64,000 nucleotides of DNA from Heloderma charlesbogerti (GCA_026122225.1 JANEZZ010000399.1:3172001-3236000); one strand, 5' to 3'. Positions 1 to 11,515 are shown, numbered from the stretch's first letter. Numbers and translations are program-made. Notes: generated by a model not told the origin, from the sequence alone.

Positions 1-48
1 CTATGCTTCCCATATTTTTTCTGTCTAAACATACATAGGATTGTGCCC
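1..48. repeat. Right end of a GGGTGCAATCC-type MITE (family C), cut by the window edge
   Basis: The segment ends in a CATAGGATTGTGCCC terminus, the same inverted end seen complete at 20032-20167, 34334-34746 and elsewhere. The preceding TTTTTTCTGTCTAAAC stretch matches the right half of the short copy at 20032-20167. The left half lies outside the window. No coding capacity. Confidence 0.55.
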
Positions 49-675
49 TAGATTAGAATAAGGAATTATATGGGATTCCCTATGGGAATATGGAATGAGT
101 GAGCAACAACACACCAGGATAATTCTAGTGGCTCAGGGTGGAAGGATAAGACAACTTGGGAGTTTATTTGGGAGGAGAGGGCAGGTGTTCATCCCAGTAC
201 CTATTAGCAGGTACCCAAACTGTTTCCAGGGACAGGTGTTGTACTGTAGGCACCAAGTTGTTATATACAAGCTTGTCCTTCCTGTACATCCTTTTTTCCT
301 CTTCCTCCTCCTTTTCTGTTGTTTTTTTTCAGTGTCTGAGGTGAAAAAACATTCATAGGAATATAATACATTAAAGCTGTACAAATTTCAGCCCAATTCA
401 GAAACATCCAGGATGGGCAATCTAAGGAAAATAAGCCACACATGGCTGCGCACGGGTTTTCCCTTGGAAAATTATTCTTCCAGAACAATCAGCCTCTGAA
501 TGGGGCACCTGGCAACAGCATAAGCCTGCCTCCAATGGGGAAAGGTCTATGGGATATGGCCCATAGGCATTACGATGCCTAATCCTGCTCCATTAACTAA
601 ATATTGATTAATTTCCATTCTATTAATCAGTTCCCATTAGTACTGGGGAGGGGAAACTGACTACATATTCAAAAC
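49..675. other. No recognised feature
   Basis: I see no credible gene or complete repeat here. The short ORFs on both strands (60 to 90 codons) show no domain motif and overlap each other, as expected by chance. Confidence 0.5.
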
Positions 676-872
676 AGTGTGGTGTAGTGGTTAGAGTGTT
701 GGACTAGGGAAACTCAGACTCTAGTCCCCCTCAGCCATGAAGCTCACTGGGTGATTTTGGGCCAGTCACTGACTCTCACTCTACTTATCTCACAGGGTTG
801 CTGTGAGTATAAAATGGAGAGGAAGAGGATCATCTTTGGAGGCATGGTGGGGTATAAATGGAAATAATAACA
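676..872 (+). repeat. tRNA-derived SINE (type 1, 'GTGGTGTAGTGGTTAGAG' head)
   Basis: The head GTGGTGTAGTGGTTAGAG resembles a pol III A box. It is followed by a decayed B-box region and by a body reading GAAGCTCACTGGGTGATTTTGGGCC, then CACAGGGTTGCTGTGAG, and an AT-rich tail GGTATAAATGGAAATAA. The same body occurs on the minus strand at 36038-36734. The layout of tRNA-like head, conserved body and short A/T tail is that of reptilian SINEs; the exact subfamily is not assigned. Confidence 0.75.
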
Positions 873-1524
873 ATTACAACAACAGTACATTTCTTCACCG
901 AGGAAAAAGAGTGCTGCTTTAAAACGGCAGAAAGGGCCCTCTGTTTACAGAAGCTGTCCAGTATAGAGGAACAATTGAACAGATGCCACGGACAGCGGAA
1001 CGCTGTTATAAGAAAAATTGGCCTGAGACCTCTTCAGATCTCAAGCACCTGTTGTGTTAGGGGTAGTGAAAATCTAATGGAAAGGATGACATCTTCCATC
1101 ATACTGGATTAAAAACAAAACTATAGTCTATGGGAGATGAGCAGGAGCTACACCTTCCAGCAGAGATAAGCAGTGAGGGTGAGAGAGAGATGGCTTTTTA
1201 GGCTTTTCCTTGCCTTCAGTTTTCTCCACTTAACTTTTAGATTAACCTTTCCTCTTTCCAGGGCCCTAACCCTCCACAGGTCACAGGTGATGGTTGTTAT
1301 CCTGCTGCTTTAAAGGGGAATTTACCCTGCTGCCCCATCACCCCCAGCCCTACCCACCTCTACACCTTAAAGCTCTTTTGTTCCATCTGAGCTGATTTTT
1401 AGAGAGCAGCTCAGATTTGATAGCTGTAGATGCAGAGTGAAAAGAACACCCAGGTTCCTCACGCTTCCTGTTCCTCTGAAGTATTGCCAGGTCTGTAGTA
1501 TAAGTTTTGCATCTTCCCTGACTG

Positions 1525-1690
1525 GAATGGGTAGCTCAGTGGCAGAGCATATTCTATGCATACGGAAGGTCCAGGGTTCACGACTTCACAGCATCTCCAG
1601 GTAGATCTGGGAGAGACCCCTGTCTGAAAACCTGGAGAGCTGCTACCAGTCAGTATCAACAATACTGGTCCAGATGGTCTGACTCCATTG
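1525..1690 (+). repeat. tRNA-derived SINE (type 2, 'TAGCTCAGTGGCAGAGC' head)
   Basis: The start TAGCTCAGTGGCAGAGCAT is an A-box-like head and CCAGGGTTCACG is a decayed B box. The body reads GGGAGAGACCCCTGTCTGAAA and continues to CCAGATGGTCTGACTCC. Two further copies occur at 35785-35965 and 48879-49050. An unrelated tRNA gene is unlikely because the body continues well beyond tRNA length and is shared by dispersed copies. Confidence 0.75.
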
Positions 1691-2277
1691 AAACTAGTTT
1701 CCTATTGAATATTTTATATAGGATGCTATTGAGATGCAGATCAGGGAAACAGTGCTGGGTGAAAGTGTTAAAAAACAACAAAAGTCTCCCAGCACCATTG
1801 ATACAATCAAATTCAGAGTTCCCAGAATCCATTCTAAAATGGAAGAAAACAAAAACACTGAATAGGAGATAGATCTGATCACACAGATTTCCCAAGTCAC
1901 ACTTGGTTTGCCCTCAGTGCACATTGGCAGTTGATGTGGGTTAAAATTCTCCTTAACATTTGGTGGGATGATACAAATGCTCAAACTACCTCTCAGGCTG
2001 AGGGAGCTCAGCCAGCGGTAGGATGGCCATCTGTGTGGGCTCAAAGTAAGGAATGATTTGGATCTTCTCATCCAGCTGGCTTTAAATTAGACATTGCTGG
2101 CCTGTGAACTGCCAGGAAAACAGCAGTGCTGTTCTTTGGATATACAGGAAAACTATTCAAGTTTCTAGTCCTAGGGAACAATCAGGATCCCTCAGGGATG
2201 TGCTCATGACATGCATTCACAAACATTAGATTGTATCAAGACCAAGCTAATTCAACTTAGCTCCTTTTGAAAGCAAT
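1691..2277. other. No recognised feature
   Basis: No gene or confident repeat seen. The antisense ORF of 125 codons over 1694-2071 has no recognisable domain. Confidence 0.4.
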
Positions 2278-2411
2278 GGGTTGGATCCAGACTTAGTCAT
2301 ACTTAGCGTAGATCCATCAAAAATAATGAGACTTAATTTAGTCATTACTAACTTAAGTTCCATTTATTTAAGTGGGTCTTCTCTAAACTTGACTAAGTCT
2401 GGATCCAACCC
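2278..2411. mobile_element. 134-bp MITE with long TIRs and 3-bp AAT duplication
   Basis: The left end GGGTTGGATCCAGACTTAG is matched in inverted form by the right end CTAAGTCTGGATCCAACCC. Both sides are flanked by AAT (2275-2277 and 2412-2414). A GGG...CCC terminus with a 3-bp A/T duplication is typical of PIF/Harbinger-type non-autonomous elements. That assignment rests only on the ends and duplication length, since no transposase is present. Confidence 0.75.
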
Positions 2412-2504
2412 AATGGGATTTAGGTTATGTCATGTCTAATTTGTCCCATTGTTTCATTGGGAACTAAGTTCAACTAACATAGCCTGGATCCAAACTGTTA
2501 TTTG

Positions 2505-2660
2505 AGTAATCCTTATAACCACCCCTGTAAAGTAGACCAGTAATATTATCCCCAAACTATAGATTAGGGCTGAGGCTCAGGTATAGTAGCTTGTCTAAGG
2601 CCACATACCGATTTCATGGCAGAGCCAACATTTGAACTGGAAACTTCTTGGCTCAGTCAC
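2505..2660 (-). repeat. MIR-type (CORE) SINE relic
   Basis: The plus strand reads CCTTATAACCACCCCTGTAAAG, ATTATCCCC, GGCTGAGGCTCAG, CTAAGGCCACATA and CATGGCAGAGCCAACATTTGAACTGG. This is the reverse complement of the MIR order: B box, core with CCTTGGGCAAGT, CATCTGTAAAATGGGGATAAT, then the GGGTTGTTGTGAGG tail. It is strongly diverged, so an ancient copy. Confidence 0.75.
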
Positions 2661-2943
2661 TTTCTTCCAAAATGAAAGAATGTATGGGGAAAAATTGGTT
2701 AATCAGACTAAAAGCAGTGCCATCGCAATAAAACATTCCAATTTCAAATTGCTGATTTGAATAAAACATACATCTTTAACACTAGTTTTAAAAATAAGCA
2801 CTTCTTTTAAATAATAAAGTTACATATGTGTAGGGAGGTGTGATGTGTCAATGTGGATGAAGAGTTCTATGGCTTACTCTCATGGTATTCATTGTGACCA
2901 TTCTCTTCCTCTTGTACTATATTTTGGTTAAAAAAAAAGAAAA

Positions 2944-3276
2944 GGTAAAGGTGTCCCCAACCAGTCGTGTCCGAATCTAGTGTGTGGTGCTCATCTCCAT
3001 TTCTAAGCCGAAGAGCCAGCGCTGTCCGAAGACGCTTCCGTGGTCATGTGGCCGGCATGACTGAACACCGAGGTGCACGGAATGCTGTTACCTTTCCCGC
3101 CGAAGCGGTACCTATTTATCTACTTGCAATTTCTTGCTTTCGAACTGCTAGGTTGGCAGGAGCTGGGACTGAAGACGGGAGCTCACTCCGTCACATGGCA
3201 CTCGGGTCTCGAACTGCTGTCCCGCCAACCTTCCGGTCTGCAGTTCAGCGTCTTAACCACTAAGCCACCGTGGTCC
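2944..3276 (-). repeat. Long tRNA-derived SINE with LINE-like tail
   Basis: Read on the minus strand, the element starts near 3276 with an A-box-like GTGGCTTAGTGGTTAAGACG and a B-box-like GTTCGAGACCC. It continues through a 200-bp body with GTCATGCCGGCCACATGACC and ends near 2944 with GACTGGTTGGGGACACCTTTACC. It is relatively CpG-rich. The GGACACGACTGG-like tail resembles BovB/Sauria SINE tails. The two short ORFs across it are chance readings. Confidence 0.75.
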
Positions 3277-3439
3277 CATTTTGGTTACCCTTGGTCAAGT
3301 CTTCACAACTGGGTACCTACTAAGCCAAAAAGCAGCTTACAAGCCAGGTACAGAAGACTATCACAGGCCAGATCTACACCTCATATCATATCAATACAAT
3401 CCCATCATGGTGACGCTATATCCCTCTTATACATTTGTA

Positions 3440-3800
3440 CTTATAGCACACACAATGGATCTGTTCACGCAACACTGCAACCCACACTCAGTGGTTGAGT
3501 GTGGGTTGTTGTTGAACTGTGAGTTGTTTATTGAACTGTGGGTTAGCATGTTGTCTGAACCCAGGACATTTTCCGCACGGTGGCTTGTTAACCGTGCAGT
3601 GTGGCTTGTTAACTATACCGAACAACAACAAACCATGGGTTCTCATGGTGGCTTGTTCAGGAAAAATAAGCCATACTACATGGTTAACAAGCCACCCTGC
3701 AGAAAATATCCTGGCTTCAGACAACACGCTAACCCACGGTTCAACAACAACCCGCACTCAACCACTGAGTGTGTGTGAGCATGTTGTGCGAACCCAGTCA
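3440..3800. mobile_element. Palindromic TIR element rich in AACCCAYGGTT motifs (family E)
   Basis: The left end GTTCACGCAACACTGCAACCC is mirrored by a right end near 3785-3798 (TGTTGTGCGAACCC). The interior is one long imperfect palindrome: CAGGACATTTTCCGCACGG at 3562 pairs with the GCAGAAAATATCCTGG stretch at 3698. Repeated GGGTTGTT and AACCAYGG motifs run through both arms. I could not read a clean target duplication. Related copies lie at 35283-35550, 32087-32570 and 36168-36630. Confidence 0.65.
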
Positions 3801-6496
3801 ATGACATCTGTTGCGGTATTTTGGGTCATACAGAATAAAAAGTGGGAACTAATGCTAGAAAGGCAGTATATGGAATGTGTAATGTGCCCCAGCAGTTATC
3901 AGTGCACTTCAATACCAATAAAAACCAGTAGTGTAGATCAAGCCACAGTCTAAATAAACCTGTTTTGCCCGTTGCTGTAGACTGCAAAACCAGGATGAGT
4001 GTCAAACATGCACTTACACATCCTGTACAACAACCATCTTGTCTAAAGCTGCCTTTAGTCACTGAGTGAAATACGTACCACCTTTTCTAACTATGCCAAT
4101 AACATTTAACTAGTGCCTCCCTAAAGCAGGATTAAGGAGGGCTATTTCACTATGCAGTTCCTAGGGGCAAGAGGCATTTGGGGTGGGGTGGGAATTGCTT
4201 TGCAGATGATCGGTTGTAGGTTCCCTAAATACAGTCCCCTTTCTTGCCCGCCCCCCTCTCGCCTTTCAGATTGCATCTGTACTTACCCAGAGCAGCAAAG
4301 CAGTTGAGAATGAGAAGGCTGAAAGAGCAACAGGCTCTCAGAAGTATGGGACATTCGCATTATTGAAAATGGTAGAGATTAATTTGATGACACAGGCTCC
4401 TTTCTTTGGACAATCATTCAATAATAAACCACTTAGTCTCTTGTAGTAACAAAAAAATAAACTATTTAAAAATACCTATGGGAACAAAGAGCTCTGTGGT
4501 CCCTTAGACACCAACGCAGCACATTTAAGAATGCATTCCCAAGGGTTCCCAAGTTAAGTAAGCATTTTAAAATTTATTACAGTTCATTCCCACCTGCACC
4601 TTCATTTCAGATGCTCCAAGAAGTACATCAGTGATTGCGAAGGACCCTGTGGCTGATAGCCCCAAGTAAAAGGCCAATCCACACACGCATGTTTATCACT
4701 TGTTGACTCCAACATCCTGTTGACTCACGGTATAAATTGATTTAATAGAGTGGTTTTCAGACTTCCTGCCTTCAGGGAACACATTTCACTTTTCTGTTAA
4801 AGAACCTCTGGTTGTCTGCCCACGTCACCCCTGTAGTTGTAGAGGATTCTGAGCCATGTGCTAGACCCTAAGGTGTGCACTCAGTTCTCAAATCATGTAG
4901 GGCACTGCCTCACCATCACAAATCATCAATTAGGCCAAGGTCGCACAAACAGCAGATGAAAAGATTATCTTATTTCTAGACTGGACTTCAGCAGGTGAGG
5001 GGCTTATGTGGCTGAATGCAAAATTCAGCACAAAACCATTTCCTGCACTTAGAAAATGTGCAAGACAGAATCCAGCCTAGGTTTCTCCTGACATGCTTGC
5101 TTTCCAAATGCAGGGTATGTTTTTTTTTTAATTCACGTGGCTGCATTCCACCATGTGCTGCTCTCTCCTTTCATTCTAATGTGGGACAGCCCAAACGCAA
5201 ACTAAGCCTGTGAATGCTCTCTAGAACACCAGCACCAATCCTCTGCTGCTGCACACTGCAGAGATGTAGTGGTGGGCAAGCTGCAAAGCTTGTCCATGAT
5301 GACTATTCTTCTCACCGAGAATCTCTTTATAAGCTTTCAAGAATCCCCAGGTTTCCCCGGAGCACAATTTGAAAACCATCAGGTTAATAAAACGCCATAG
5401 TGCTACATCACACACATTTCTGGGAAAGAGGTAACTAACAAACAAGTGATGACTTTCCCACCTGAGAGACCATTAGCATTCTGGTGGTGCAAGTTTAGTA
5501 GTGAAAATGGTCAGACAGCTCCTGACTAATGCAGCCACCTCCCTAGCTGCGTGTCAAAATGGGTCAAAGGCGCTTTCTTCTCATGATTGCTTCAACCAAA
5601 TGGAAATGTCCACATCTGATTCAGCTGCAGAAAACACATGCATCCTCCTTTCTTTATGCAGATCCGCATTTTCCGTGTTCCCTTTCTTCAGTTGAAGGAG
5701 GTCTCCAGCAAGGGAAATTGCTTCTTTGTCAACCTGGCACCCAGCATTTACTAGCTGGTACTGCCTTCAGTGGCTCAGCTTGGCAGTGATGAAAAACAGC
5801 AGAACCACAAAGTTCAGCTCGACCAGGCATGGCAAGGTCAGTCAATTAAAGCAGAGGAGGGGATGGGGGCAGTCAGGGTGAAGAGAGGAGAGGGGGCGGG
5901 GGACTGTAGTGTGACCACAACCCTAAGAACTCTGGCTCTGTTTCTAATGGCAACCATCTCAAAGGCTTTTGTCTTTGTGCCCTGCTTCGTAATTAAGTGC
6001 TAAATAGAAGTACTGCTCCATGAGCAGAGCTTCCATCCTGATAAAAAACCTTGTCTTATATTCATCTTCTGCCCTGATGGCTTCTTAAAGAATTTCAGAC
6101 AGGAGATGGCGCCTGCTTGGAAAGAGAGGAAGAGACCAAGAGTTGCTCTATAATCCAATCTTGCCCCGTGTCAAACATTGCAATGTAGACACTGTATGTG
6201 TGTGTGTGGTTGATTGTATATAAGTCCAGGTGAATGTCCAAAATTTGATGCATGCTGACATTTAGATGTGCATGCATATTGACAAAGCCAGACAAGTTTT
6301 GTGAATGTACGAAAATCCAGCAACACACTGGTGAATCTAAATCGTATTGCCAGGGTTTGAAAATGGCTGGATATAGACAGATAGCACACATTGGGATTGT
6401 CAGTATTCATCTGTGAATGTCGACGTGGGCGTTCAGCACAAATCTGGACATTCAGTAAATTCACATAAATATCATTTAGCTTAAGAATGTTCAAAG
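3801..6496. other. No recognised feature (2.7 kb)
   Basis: No credible gene was found. A stretch near 4485-4530 (TCTGTGGTCCCTTAGACACC) weakly resembles a dispersed amniote repeat with a TGTGGCACCTTAGAGAC signature. Short ORFs at 5501-5789 lack domains or conserved features. Single-copy intergenic or intronic DNA is the simplest reading. Confidence 0.4.
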
Positions 6497-6570
6497 CATT
6501 CCACAGGCATTGTCCTTATAACAACCTTGTAAGTAAGACCAGTAACATCTTGCAGATGGAGAAATGAGGC
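6497..6570 (-). repeat. MIR-type SINE fragment
   Basis: CCTTATAACAACCTTGTAAGTAAG followed by GCAGATGGAGAAATGAGGC is the reverse complement of the MIR core/tail. Only about 75 bp survive. Confidence 0.55.
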
Positions 6571-7012
6571 TAAGAGAATATGGGCGTGTCTTTGTGTCTA
6601 AGGGCCAAACTACATGCTAAGTGCATCAGAGCCTGGTTTTGTTGTTGTTGCTTTTTAAATAGCAGCGATGTGTGGGCCCCATTAGGACTGGAGCCCTGGA
6701 ACCCTGGTGCACTGGGTGGAGGGGTTAAGCCTGTTCCCCCCATGTTTCAGTCTGACAAAAATAACCCTGCCTCCAAAGCTGCTATTTTGCCATGGGAGGG
6801 AAGCTGCTATTGGCACTAATGGAAAAGGCTAACCTAATCCTGATCAGTCCCCCACCATCACCACTACACACACAACACCACCATTACTTTAAAAAACAGA
6901 TACCTTAAATGCATTTAACATAATATGAAGTTTAGCCATAAGGGTTTATGGCAGATGTGAGATTCAAGCTGTGGACTTTGTAACTCACATTTTTAGCACT
7001 ACATTGGTTCTC

Positions 7013-7014
<2 letters not shown>

Positions 7015-7046
<32 letters not shown>
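7015..7046. repeat. (TG)n microsatellite
   Basis: About 15 uninterrupted TG units, followed by TACGTGTAC. A simple repeat, likely polymorphic. Confidence 0.95.
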
Positions 7047-7049
<3 letters not shown>

Positions 7050-7273
7050 TGTACAAATGTTTCTTTTCTCCATATTAATATGTTACTAAATGTGTTCCAA
7101 AGTTCACAGAGAGTTTTTGCTGGGGTAGCTTTTTCCAGTTCATTTCTTCCAAACTGAACACAGGAAAATTAAATTAATGCAGACATTTTCATACATGAAA
7201 GTTGCTGCTTATTAATAAAACATAATGTGAGTGTAGTCCAGTAATATCTGGAGTGGGAGGGGGGAGGCATTTT

Positions 7274-7292
7274 TTGTTGTTGTTGTTGTTGT
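7274..7292. repeat. (TTG)n microsatellite
   Basis: Six TTG units following a T-run within unrecognised DNA. Confidence 0.85.
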
Positions 7293-8038
7293 TTATGTAA
7301 TGTGTTGTATATGTAATGACACATTCATCTAATTTGTTTCCTAGAGGCCATGATCCTTTCATTTGTATGCCACTATCTCTTAAATATTTGCTTGGCCACA
7401 AACCTGCACACAGACACCATTCGCTCCCAAAACATGTGAAAGGGATCTGCTGGAATACTGGAATCTTTTATGGACATAGGTCTATTTAAAAAATAACAAT
7501 GTAACAGTCACACAGTAACATTAGTTTGGTTATTAGTAAGCCTAAGTTATTTTACTTGCTAAACAATGTTATGCAGGCCTCGGGTTGGTAACTCCAACAA
7601 AAATCAAAGAAACAGTAGACAAGAGGCATGTTCCGTTGCACTGGTTACCCTAAATCAGTAGTTTCTAAACTGTGTTCTAGGACACATTGGGGTTCCTTAG
7701 TAGTTTATCAAGAGTTTCTCAAATGAGAATTTTCACACTTTTAAACCATTACGCAAACCGAAACTGAGTATTTGGAATTTGCACTTCTCCAGATTTTACT
7801 GTGGAGTTCTCCATTTAAAAAATACAAAATGTGCAAAAGATGCACACAAAAATGCATATAGTAGTGAAGATAACATTAAAAAATACATTGTATTAGGAAA
7901 TTTGTTTGTTAAAATGTGTATGTTAGGCAACATTGTGTAAAAACCCGCATATTAGGAGGAATGCTTACAAAACTGCTTTAATTTTCATGCAAACTTTAAA
8001 AAAACCCTCTCAGACTGAGCTTAAGATGACAAAAATTC

Positions 8039-8228
8039 TAGGGATGGATGAAAGTCCCTTACCTGATCCCGCAGCTTGCTTCGCAGTGGGGGGGAGGCGC
8101 TTCGTCCCTCCCCCCCGAAATTCTGGGTGGGGGGGGAGGCGGTAAGTCCCATTCCGGGGGGGCGGGGGGGCGGACCGTTTCGCCACCAATTTCGGAGAAA
8201 TTCGTGGAGAAATTCTCCAACATCCCTA
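8039..8228 (+). mobile_element. TAGGGATG family A element, minimal 190-bp copy
   Basis: It begins TAGGGATGGATGAAAGTCCC and ends GAGAAATTCTCCAACATCCCTA in the read orientation. It is flanked by a perfect 8-bp duplication AAAAATTC (8031-8038 and 8229-8236). The interior contains only GC-rich, G-run sequence and lacks the palindrome block found in the other copies. An 8-bp duplication with short inverted ends fits the hAT superfamily. It is probably an internal deletion derivative or an ancestral simple form. No transposase is encoded. Confidence 0.88.
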
Positions 8229-8974
8229 AAAAATTCTCAAAGTTCAGGAGGATGATCTGAATTTAAGATCTGGAAAATGAGAAACTGAGAGGAACCAAAA
8301 GTAACCAATTTGTCCATCCCTGACCGCTGCCCTGACTGAATGTAGAGTGCAAACAGTCTGCTACAACTGCACTTTTCAGAGGAAGTAAAGGAGTAGTTTA
8401 AGCTGTCTTTCAGAGGAGATTGTCCATCATTACTGATCTTCTCATTGAGGAATCCTGATAAGCTTCTGAGGAAGCCTAGAAAGCCACAGATCAAAATCAG
8501 TGGTCAGCATACTGACTAAATGGACAGAAGCAAAATTACTGAAGGGGGTTAAGGGGAACACATTTTCTCATGTAACTACTTGACAATCATACAGGGCCCA
8601 AGAAAGTTTGCTTTTGATATCAAAACCTGTTTTGACAGTCTGGTAGTATCAGCAATTCAGTTTCACAGCTCTTTAGCCAATACACCATTTTTTTTGAAAA
8701 TCAAAAATAGATTATTGGGCTAAACCATATCTCTCCATAGAATAAGCACACAGTAAAAGCTGCCTCTTCCTATATCCTCACATCTGGAATCCAGAATTAA
8801 AATGTTCCTGCATTAGTGACGTGAAATAAAATACAGCTGTGAAGTGGGCAAAGTATTAAGGGACATAACGCAATCGCAATGAGGGAGGATACAGATCAGA
8901 GAAGTCCTGATAAGAAAACAACATGTAATTATTTTCTCCCTATCATACCATAATAACCGCAAACTTCAGGAAGG

Positions 8975-9210
8975 TTACAGTTCTAGGAAGCAAGTCCCAT
9001 TGAACTCAGTGGGACTTACTTCCAAATAGATGTGTTTTAAGATTCTACTGTAAAATTATTAGTATATCATTTGAAATTATTACAAGACTGATTGTTCATC
9101 ATGCACAGTCACTGACAGTGCAATCCTATGCACGTCTATTTCAGAAATGTGTCCCATTGAGTTCAATGGGGCTTATTCCCAGGTAAGTAGGTTACAAGAA
9201 TGCAGCCTTA
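8975..9210. repeat. Short palindromic MITE pair with TTGAACTCAATGGG cores
   Basis: Near 9000 the sequence CCCATTGAACTCAGTGGGAC, and near 9150 CCCATTGAGTTCAATGGGGC, are self-complementary centres of two small snap-back elements. The second is introduced by GTGCAATCCTATGCACGTC. The same design occurs at 24846-24912 and 39188-39280. The ends are decayed and target duplications cannot be read. Confidence 0.55.
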
Positions 9211-9299
9211 TTGCACTAAATTAAGGGTTGATCAACAATATTAATGCGGAATATGTTCACTGTGATATGGGTAGTCTGATTTTTTTTATGACAATGGTT

Positions 9300-9410
9300 A
9301 TAATTTATACAGAGCCATCCATATACATGGTGTTTTAGAGGGAAACATCAGCAAAAAACATGGGTCCCTGCCCTAAAGAACTTAAAATGTAGAACTTAAG
9401 GATAGGCAAT
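9300..9410. repeat. Unclassified dispersed repeat fragment
   Basis: ATTTATACAGAGCCATCC followed by GGTCCCTGCCCTAAAGAACTTA resembles 36900-37015 (TTTATACAGCTCCATCAATG, then GTCCCTGTCCCTCAGAGAACTTA). Two diverged copies in 64 kb suggest an old interspersed repeat; the class is not assigned. Confidence 0.5.
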
Positions 9411-9487
9411 GGGGAGTCAGTAGAGAGGGAGGCCAGGAGTGGAGAGCAAAGTTAGTAAGATATCAGTAGAAGAAATACAGATATGCA

Positions 9488-9890
9488 TAGGGATGTACGG
9501 TTTGTGTAAAATCTGTTCCGCCTGCATTTTGCAGATTGTCAGGTGCCTTTCGTTCTGTTGTCCGTTCATTGACAGAATAAGATTTTCTTCAGTTTCCTGA
9601 ATTTGCAAAAATGTGTAAATCTACCCCCAAATGCGCAAAATTTCCTAGAATGGGCATTTTCATGCTTTAGCCTGTGAGGGAAATGTGCATTTTCAGCTGG
9701 TGTTTTTTTTCTTTTACATATTTTTCTACACCTACATTTGTGTAAAATTCGAGAAAGTAAAAACAAACAAACCCCGATCTGCAAGTCTGTGGAATCCATG
9801 TGACTTGAGAAAAGCCGCTGTGCTATGGAATGCATGGGTCGGATTCACAGAAATCATTTGATTCTGCTGCAGATTTCTCTGACACCCCTA
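9488..9890 (+). mobile_element. TAGGGATG family B element (403 bp)
   Basis: It starts TAGGGATGTACGGTTTGTG and ends CTCTGACACCCCTA. Both sides carry the 8-bp duplication GATATGCA (9480-9487 and 9891-9898). The first 90 bp match, in inverted orientation, the right end of 54719-55119, including CAGATTGTCAGGTGCCTTT. It shares only its termini with family A. The duplication length suggests a hAT-type, non-autonomous element. Confidence 0.85.
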
Positions 9891-10568
9891 GATATGCATA
9901 GACTTTTGTTTTGATTTGGGATAGCCAAATGCTTCACAGGAGAGCCCATGCTGGCTGGGAACAAAGGGAGCTGCAGTCTCACACTTATAGAAGGCACCAG
10001 ATTGAGGAAAGCTGATGTAAATGGCCTGGTACAGAATTCTAGACATCATGAGCTGCAAGAGGGTTCAGGTTAAGGGTGCCGGTGGGTACTTTGGTCAATA
10101 ACTACTTGCCTCATTACTGAGGAGAAAGGCAGGGGCACCATTTAGGGAACTGTATCAAACTGCATGTGATTATTCCTCTGATGAACTTTTGTCTTTGGCC
10201 AGCACAACAGTTCTATACACCAAGTGATCACTGATAGTCTGGCAAGCAACTGCACAAATACCCTTGTCAATCATCATCATCACCATCCATGTGCTATGTT
10301 GATAGATGGCTATATTCTTATAGTGAGGCACAAAACGGAAAATAATTTCAGCATCTTCACACACACTCACACACAACCTGTTTTCAATTTAACCTTGAAT
10401 ATATCCAAGACTTGGTAGACCTTTGGTGGAGCTTGCTAAACCTTGGCTCCTTGAACTTGCTTCTCCCCTTCCCCCAGCACTAGCCTCTGGGAAATGGCCA
10501 GGGCTAATCAAGTCAGTCCACAGTTGTCCCCTTCCCCTTGTTTAGCAAGAAGATCTGGTGAAACACAG

Positions 10569-10935
10569 TGTTAGACAAAGAGACTCCATAACCGGTTGGC
10601 GCCTCAGTTACGGAGAAGCCCGAGTGGCGGGAAAAATGTAGGCGGAGCAAGAAGGGAACCATACTGACGCGCTCATGACTAACGGCTTGGTAAGCTGGTG
10701 TACTGGCTGTTTATTGGCTATTGGCTTGGTAAGCTGATGTGCTGACTGTTTCATTGGTTACTGGCGAGAACAATAGAAGTAATAAGGTATAAAAGGTTTT
10801 TGCACACGTGCTTCGGGGTCCAGACTGCTCTGCACCCGTTTTGCAAAACGATCAATAAAATAGTGTTGGATCCACTGCTGCCTGCCTGGCATCCTTTCTT
10901 TCTTTCAACCAGAAGCAAGAACTTTTTATCTAACA
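10569..10935 (+). mobile_element. Solo LTR of an endogenous retrovirus-like element
   Basis: The 367-bp segment begins TGTTAGA and ends TCTAACA, perfect 7-bp inverted ends of the TG...CA type. It is flanked by a 4-bp duplication ACAG (10565-10568 and 10936-10939). A TATA box (TATAAAAGG near 10790) lies about 60 bp before a polyadenylation signal AATAAA near 10854, the expected U3-R-U5 order. The U3 part holds two imperfect tandem copies of about 40 bp starting GGCTTGGTAAGCTG. No gag, pol or env sequence lies beside it, so this is a recombined solo LTR, not a provirus. Four-bp duplications occur in several retroviral groups, so the class is left open. Confidence 0.85.
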
Positions 10936-11456
10936 ACAGCTCAGTGCTAGCCAGTCCAACACCCTCCTCCATCTTCCTTTTTAAACACACACATACTAAA
11001 GTACAAATTAATGTTCCTCTTGCTTTTGTATCGTGATATCTCCCAGGTCCAGAAGGCATGTGGTGCCCCACGTTTCTGAGACACCTGCTGGTGGGGAGGC
11101 TGGCTTCTGGCTTTCAATCCACAAAAGATTGCCATGTATATTGCAGTTCAAGAAATGGCCATGTAAATTATTGTATTGTTTTATAAAATGGAAGTTTTGT
11201 TTGTTGGTTAAAAGAGGAGATTGCCACTCATTCAGATAACAATTTGCATTCCCAAGACCCTTGACAACACAGTTATGGGAGACTAGCTCTGCACAGTCCT
11301 GCTGCAGAATCCAGTTTCCAGCAAAACTATGCCCAGGAAAGAAACAAGGGCCCTCCAGGTTACTGGATTTCACTGCTTTGCTCCCTTTCTGTTCAGGGAA
11401 CTACACCCATTGAGCCATGTGACTCACACAACAAACATGAGCCATATCGTAATATG

Positions 11457-11515
11457 AGCTGTATGCATCTGATGAAATGGGTCCTAGTCTGTGGAAGCTT
11501 ATGCCAGAATAAGTT
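11457..11515 (+). repeat. Dispersed amniote repeat fragment (CATCTGATGAAATGGGTC...AAGCTTATGC)
   Basis: CATCTGATGAAATGGGTCC followed by GGAAGCTTATGCCAGAATAA matches a motif I know from dispersed repeats in reptiles and birds. I do not assign the family. Confidence 0.45.

Noticed and set aside
1525..1600. Possible tRNA gene (A-box and B-box-like sequence)
   Set aside because: The body extends to about 165 bp and is shared with other dispersed copies, so it is a SINE head and not a functional tRNA.
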